Shown here: piece after piece, positions 6,228-8,942 of the stretch
Layout of the letters: each line of letters opens with the position of its first letter
Numbering within the stretch: position 1 is the first letter of the stretch
NCBI GenBank assembly: GCA_030590585.1
Contig: JAUUYD010000067.1
Span: forward strand, 1-8,942
Length of the DNA stretch: 8,942 nucleotides
Direction of reading: 5' to 3'
Source of the DNA: Spirochaeta sp.
GTDB taxonomy: Bacteria > Spirochaetota > Spirochaetia > Spirochaetales_E > Spirochaetaceae_B
The notes under the pieces: model-generated
Seen by the model: only the letters and a program-made list of their open reading frames with translations
Told to the model about the DNA's origin: nothing
Databases searched by the model: none
Program-made: the position numbers and the translations under genes

Positions 6228-7388
6228 TTAAACGTTCCTCGGAATGAATCGCTTTTCCACAAGCATCAATAGCAGCAGAATAAAGAGAAAAACAGGAGCT
6301 ACCAGAAAACTCATCCTGAGGCCGCTCATATCTCCGATAATACCCATAATGAAATTAGCCAGACTGTATCCAATAATTCCGAAGCAGGAGAGGAACACCA
6401 TCACCATAGTGGGATCGGCTCCAAGTCGTCTGACGGCATAGGTTTGGAGGCTCGGCCAGAACGGAGCGATAAATAGTCCCATAAAAACCATCAGAACATA
6501 AAGAATAGTCAGATGATGGACTGAAAACAGCACTATACCGCCGAGTAGAGCCATGGAAATTGATATGATCAGGATTTTTCTGAGACCAAACCTGGATGCA
6601 ATTCTGCTGACAAGTAATCGTCCAGCTGCCATACCCACGGCAAATAAAGCTGTTCCCAGGCCCCCGGCCCGGGCCAGGGTTCCATATTCTATCTGTATGT
6701 AGCTGGCGGTCCAGAATGTAAATCCGCCCTCTGCGCCGCCTGCAAAGAATAGGGCCAGGGCCATAATCCAGAAAAAAGGTTTGGAGAATATTTCACCGGC
6801 ATGGGAGAAATCTCCCCGTGACCGAGGCAGTTTAGCTCTTGACCGCCTGGGATAGAGGGCACCGATGATAATGCAGAGCATCCCGAGGATAAGAAACATT
6901 GTTCGCCAATTGACTCCTCTCGACAGGCTCTCACCAATTACCAGGGTTCCGAATATCACGCCCAGAGGCCAGAACGCGTGGAGAAAAACCTGTTTGGAGC
7001 CGTCATCTTCAGGGTGAATATCTTCCACCAGTGGAGTCAGCAGGGCCTCAAGTATCGCCTGGCCGAATGCAATAACGGTGATTATCAGGACTGCACCGGC
7101 GAAGTTTGTGATACCGGTAAACAGGGCCAGGCCGATTCCCAGAATCCAGATGCCCCAGCGCAGGGATCTTATCTTACCGATAGCGGCAGCCAGGGGAATA
7201 GATCCGAGAAATACGGCGAATTGCAGGATGGAACCGATGAGGCTTAAGGAACCGGCCTGGGTGAAGGTAAGACCAAGCTCCGATGTGATTGCTATGAGAC
7301 TGACTGGTATGATGACTGCTGTATTGGCATAGGTGAACATACTGACCCGGGATGCGATGTCCAGCTGTTTTCTTGTTGCTTGATCCAT
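6228..7388 (-). CDS. Major facilitator superfamily permease
   Basis: This 386-residue protein has the hydrophobic pattern of twelve membrane segments, with a charged central loop (about residues 180-200, rich in Arg/Lys) between two six-helix halves. Charged or polar residues within or next to membrane segments include Glu114, His137 (HAFWPLGVIFG) and Glu220 (GGAEGGFTFW). These recall the fucose/sugar and related H+-coupled permeases, though substrate and direction cannot be assigned. The loop between helices 8 and 9 has a motif-A-like RIASRFGLRK (262-271). The gene converges on the UroD-like gene with a 25-bp gap and lies downstream of hflC on the same strand, behind a terminator. No Shine-Dalgarno sequence precedes the ATG (upstream reads TTATCCACTACTA), and no clear promoter is visible. 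Grouping it functionally with the UroD-like gene rests on proximity only. Confidence 0.87.
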   Translation of the reverse strand: MDQATRKQLDIASRVSMFTYANTAVIIPVSLIAITSELGLTFTQAGSLSLIGSILQFAVFLGSIPLAAAIGKIRSLRWGIWILGIGLALFTGITNFAGAVLIITVIAFGQAILEALLTPLVEDIHPEDDGSKQVFLHAFWPLGVIFGTLVIGESLSRGVNWRTMFLILGMLCIIIGALYPRRSRAKLPRSRGDFSHAGEIFSKPFFWIMALALFFAGGAEGGFTFWTASYIQIEYGTLARAGGLGTALFAVGMAAGRLLVSRIASRFGLRKILIISISMALLGGIVLFSVHHLTILYVLMVFMGLFIAPFWPSLQTYAVRRLGADPTMVMVFLSCFGIIGYSLANFIMGIIGDMSGLRMSFLVAPVFLFILLLLMLVEKRFIPRNV

Positions 7389-7411
7389 TAGTAGTGGATA
7401 ACACGAATTCT

Positions 7412-7448
7412 GATAAATGAAAACGGCCGCCCTTAGGGAAGGCGGCCG
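7412..7448 (-). terminator. Rho-independent terminator after hflC
   Basis: Read on the - strand, a perfect 8-bp GC stem (CGGCCGCC pairs with GGCGGCCG, 7424-7431 and 7441-7448) encloses a 9-nt loop and is followed by TTTTCATTTATCA. It lies 53 nt past the hflC stop and 24 nt before the permease ATG. It should end the hflKC transcript. The opposite strand has no U-run after the stem, so it acts one way. Confidence 0.85.
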
Positions 7449-7501
7449 CTGAATGCTGTATTCAATTTTCCGGTGCTATCAAGCTACCGATTCGGAATGA
7501 A

Positions 7502-8488
7502 TTACTCCAAGCTGTACATGTACTGGAAGAAGTCCATATCCGTACTGAGTACCTTCTTCTGACCGGGAAGGATCTCACGGTAGGATTCCAGGGCTTTCCA
7601 GAAACCGTAGAACTCAGGATCGACGTTGTAGGCATCGGCGTAGATTCGTGCGGCCTGGGCATCACCTTCAGCTCTGGTAAATGCGGCTTCGCGGTCGGCT
7701 TCCGAGAGTTTGATGCCTTTATCTCTGTTGAGCCGCCCCAGCCATTCGGCTTTCAGTCCGTTACCATCCGAGCGGTAACCTGTGGCGATTTTCTGCCTCT
7801 CACTGATCATCCTGTCGTATACCGACTGGGTGAGGTCGTCGGAGTAGCGGATTTGCCGGATAACGACGTCCAGAAGCTTAATCCCATACTCGGGCATGGA
7901 ACCCTGAGAACGTAGTATCATCTCATCGGAGAGCTTTTTACGGCCGTTTTCAATGGGTGCAAAAGCAGCTTCCAACAGATCGTTGACACCGGCTTCATCT
8001 TCTGCTTCCGCAGCGGCGGTTTTCTCGGTCTGAAAATCCAGAATTGCATTTTCAGATTCCAATATGATATTGGATGATCGTACCGATTCACTCAAAGAAT
8101 ACTTGGACACGACGGTACGCACGGCGGATTCTATGACGTTGTCCAGCCGTGAATAGGCCTGGTCCATAAACGTAACCCTCTGATAGAAGGTTTCAGGATC
8201 TGTGATTTGCCATCTGGCGGTGGTATCTACCCAGATGAACTGATTTTCACTGGTGGGCAGTCTCTGAGGATCCCCATCCCATGATAGGATCTTCTTGGAA
8301 TAACGGATAACTTTATCCACAGCGGGCATCTTAATTTTCAGACCCGCTTCAGTATAAATCCTGTTAATAGTTCCGAATCTGGTTACAACAGCCTGTTCAC
8401 CTTCAGGCAGAATGAAGAAGGGACGCAGGGAAATCACGATGATAACGATGATAATCAATATGACAAGGGATTTGATGTTCTTGGTCAT
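7502..8488 (-). CDS. hflC: FtsH-modulating membrane protein HflC
   Basis: This is a 328-residue SPFH (prohibitin-like) protein, close to E. coli HflC in length. It has an N-terminal membrane anchor (about residues 6-25), then LPEGEQAVVTRFGTI (28-42) and DTTARWQITDPETFYQRV (88-105) of the SPFH domain. A long helical region follows, and the family C-terminal block reads RAEGDAQAARIYADAYNVDP (272-291) and ends MDFFQYM. With HflK it forms a large periplasm-facing cage around the membrane protease FtsH and modulates its turnover of membrane proteins. I chose ATG at 8488 because GAGGGAGGG lies 7 nt upstream. The frame could be extended 21 residues to 8551, but that would overlap hflK and lacks a site. 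The hflK stop is one nt upstream, so the pair is surely one operon. Confidence 0.94.
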   Translation of the reverse strand: MTKNIKSLVILIIIVIIVISLRPFFILPEGEQAVVTRFGTINRIYTEAGLKIKMPAVDKVIRYSKKILSWDGDPQRLPTSENQFIWVDTTARWQITDPETFYQRVTFMDQAYSRLDNVIESAVRTVVSKYSLSESVRSSNIILESENAILDFQTEKTAAAEAEDEAGVNDLLEAAFAPIENGRKKLSDEMILRSQGSMPEYGIKLLDVVIRQIRYSDDLTQSVYDRMISERQKIATGYRSDGNGLKAEWLGRLNRDKGIKLSEADREAAFTRAEGDAQAARIYADAYNVDPEFYGFWKALESYREILPGQKKVLSTDMDFFQYMYSLE

Positions 8489-8489
8489 G

Positions 8490-8942
8490 CTACTGCCCTC
8501 CCTCAGAACTGAGATTTTTAAGAGGCAGGAAGTTATCCAGGCTCTTGTCAATCAGGTCGGTGTTGCTTCCATCGGCAAATATCTCTGTCATGGTTTCATA
8601 ATACATCCGCTCACGGGTGACTGTCGGTGCACGGCGGTATTCCTGATAGATGGCACTGAACAGTGCTATTTCACCTTTGGCGTTGTTGATTCGGGACTGT
8701 TTATAACCTTCGGCCTCGGCAAGCTTCTGTTTCGCTTCACCTTCAATCCGGGGTATTTCGGCGTAATAAGACTGTTCACCTTCATTGATGAGCCTGTTAC
8801 GGTCCTGAATGGCTTTATTGACATCCTCAAATGCATCCTGGACTTCACCTTTCGGGGGAACTACCTGCTGCATTTTCACCTGAGTGATTTTGACACCCAG
8901 TTCGTATGTGTCCAGGGTGTCCTGAATGATCAGTTTAGCCTC
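8490..8942 (-). CDS. hflK: FtsH-modulating membrane protein HflK (3' part)
   Basis: This is the C-terminal 150 residues of HflK; the frame runs off the right edge, so the N-terminal membrane segment and most of the SPFH domain are not seen. The fragment begins inside the SPFH domain with DTYELGVKITQVKMQQVVPP (11-30), followed by the highly typical EVQDAFEDVNKAIQDRNRLI (33-52). A long charged helix rich in Ala, Glu, Lys and Gln follows (about 55-105), then RERMYYETMTEIF (110-122), which is the usual end of the family core. A GTG at 8879 could be read as a start but lies inside conserved sequence, so it is not one. The order hflK-hflC is the common one. Confidence 0.92.
   Translation of the reverse strand, partial: EAKLIIQDTLDTYELGVKITQVKMQQVVPPKGEVQDAFEDVNKAIQDRNRLINEGEQSYYAEIPRIEGEAKQKLAEAEGYKQSRINNAKGEIALFSAIYQEYRRAPTVTRERMYYETMTEIFADGSNTDLIDKSLDNFLPLKNLSSEGGQ
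8496..8504 (-). promoter_or_regulatory. Ribosome binding site fixing the hflC start
   Basis: On the - strand GAGGGAGGG lies within the last codons of hflK, 7 nt before ATG at 8488. It decides the 328-residue start over the longer in-frame option and indicates translational coupling with hflK. Confidence 0.8.

Noticed and set aside
7449..7470. Second small hairpin (TGAAT/ATTCA) beside the hflC terminator
   Set aside because: A five-bp weak stem; nothing on the + strand needs termination here, and the strong GC hairpin next to it suffices.
8489..8551. A 21-residue N-terminal extension of HflC
   Set aside because: It overlaps the end of hflK and lacks a ribosome binding site, whereas GAGGGAGGG points to ATG at 8488, right before the membrane anchor.

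Overview
The window holds eight protein-coding genes in four blocks, with very little non-coding DNA. It looks like a Gram-negative, anaerobic or facultative bacterium of roughly balanced G+C. The evidence is a soluble NAD-linked [NiFe] hydrogenase, an inner-membrane HflK/HflC pair and an AraC regulator beside a catabolic-looking cluster. A spirochaete is my best guess from overall gene style, but nothing in the sequence proves it.

Positions 1-4167 (+ strand) are a compact hydrogenase operon, hoxF(partial)-hoxU-hoxY-hoxH-hoxW. HoxF and HoxU form the diaphorase half (NAD(H)/FMN plus Fe-S clusters). HoxY and HoxH form the hydrogenase half (proximal cluster plus NiFe site). HoxW is the protease that removes the HoxH C-terminal tail. 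Gene spacing is tight (10 nt, a 4-nt ATGA overlap, 14 nt, 8 nt), so the genes are almost certainly co-transcribed and translationally linked. Together they would interconvert H2 and NAD(P)H in the cytoplasm. All visible cofactor ligands are intact.

Positions 4178-7388 hold a three-gene accessory block. An AraC-type regulator (- strand) is divergent from a uroporphyrinogen-decarboxylase-superfamily protein (+ strand), which converges on an MFS permease (- strand). The 120-bp AT-rich gap between regulator and UroD-like gene carries an exact 12-bp inverted repeat, one copy just upstream of each start codon, which suggests shared control. The UroD-like protein lacks the true UroD signature and also two of the three zinc ligands of the corrinoid methyltransferase branch, so its substrate is unknown.

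Positions 7502-8942 (- strand) are hflC and the 3' part of hflK, the SPFH membrane pair that controls the FtsH protease. A strong intrinsic terminator follows hflC and lies immediately in front of the permease gene.

The most interesting points are the altered metal site of the UroD-like enzyme, the paired operator-like repeats, and a three-copy ten-residue repeat inserted in HoxW between its metal ligands. I see no CRISPR array, insertion sequence, tRNA or rRNA, and no clear sign of a wholly new system.
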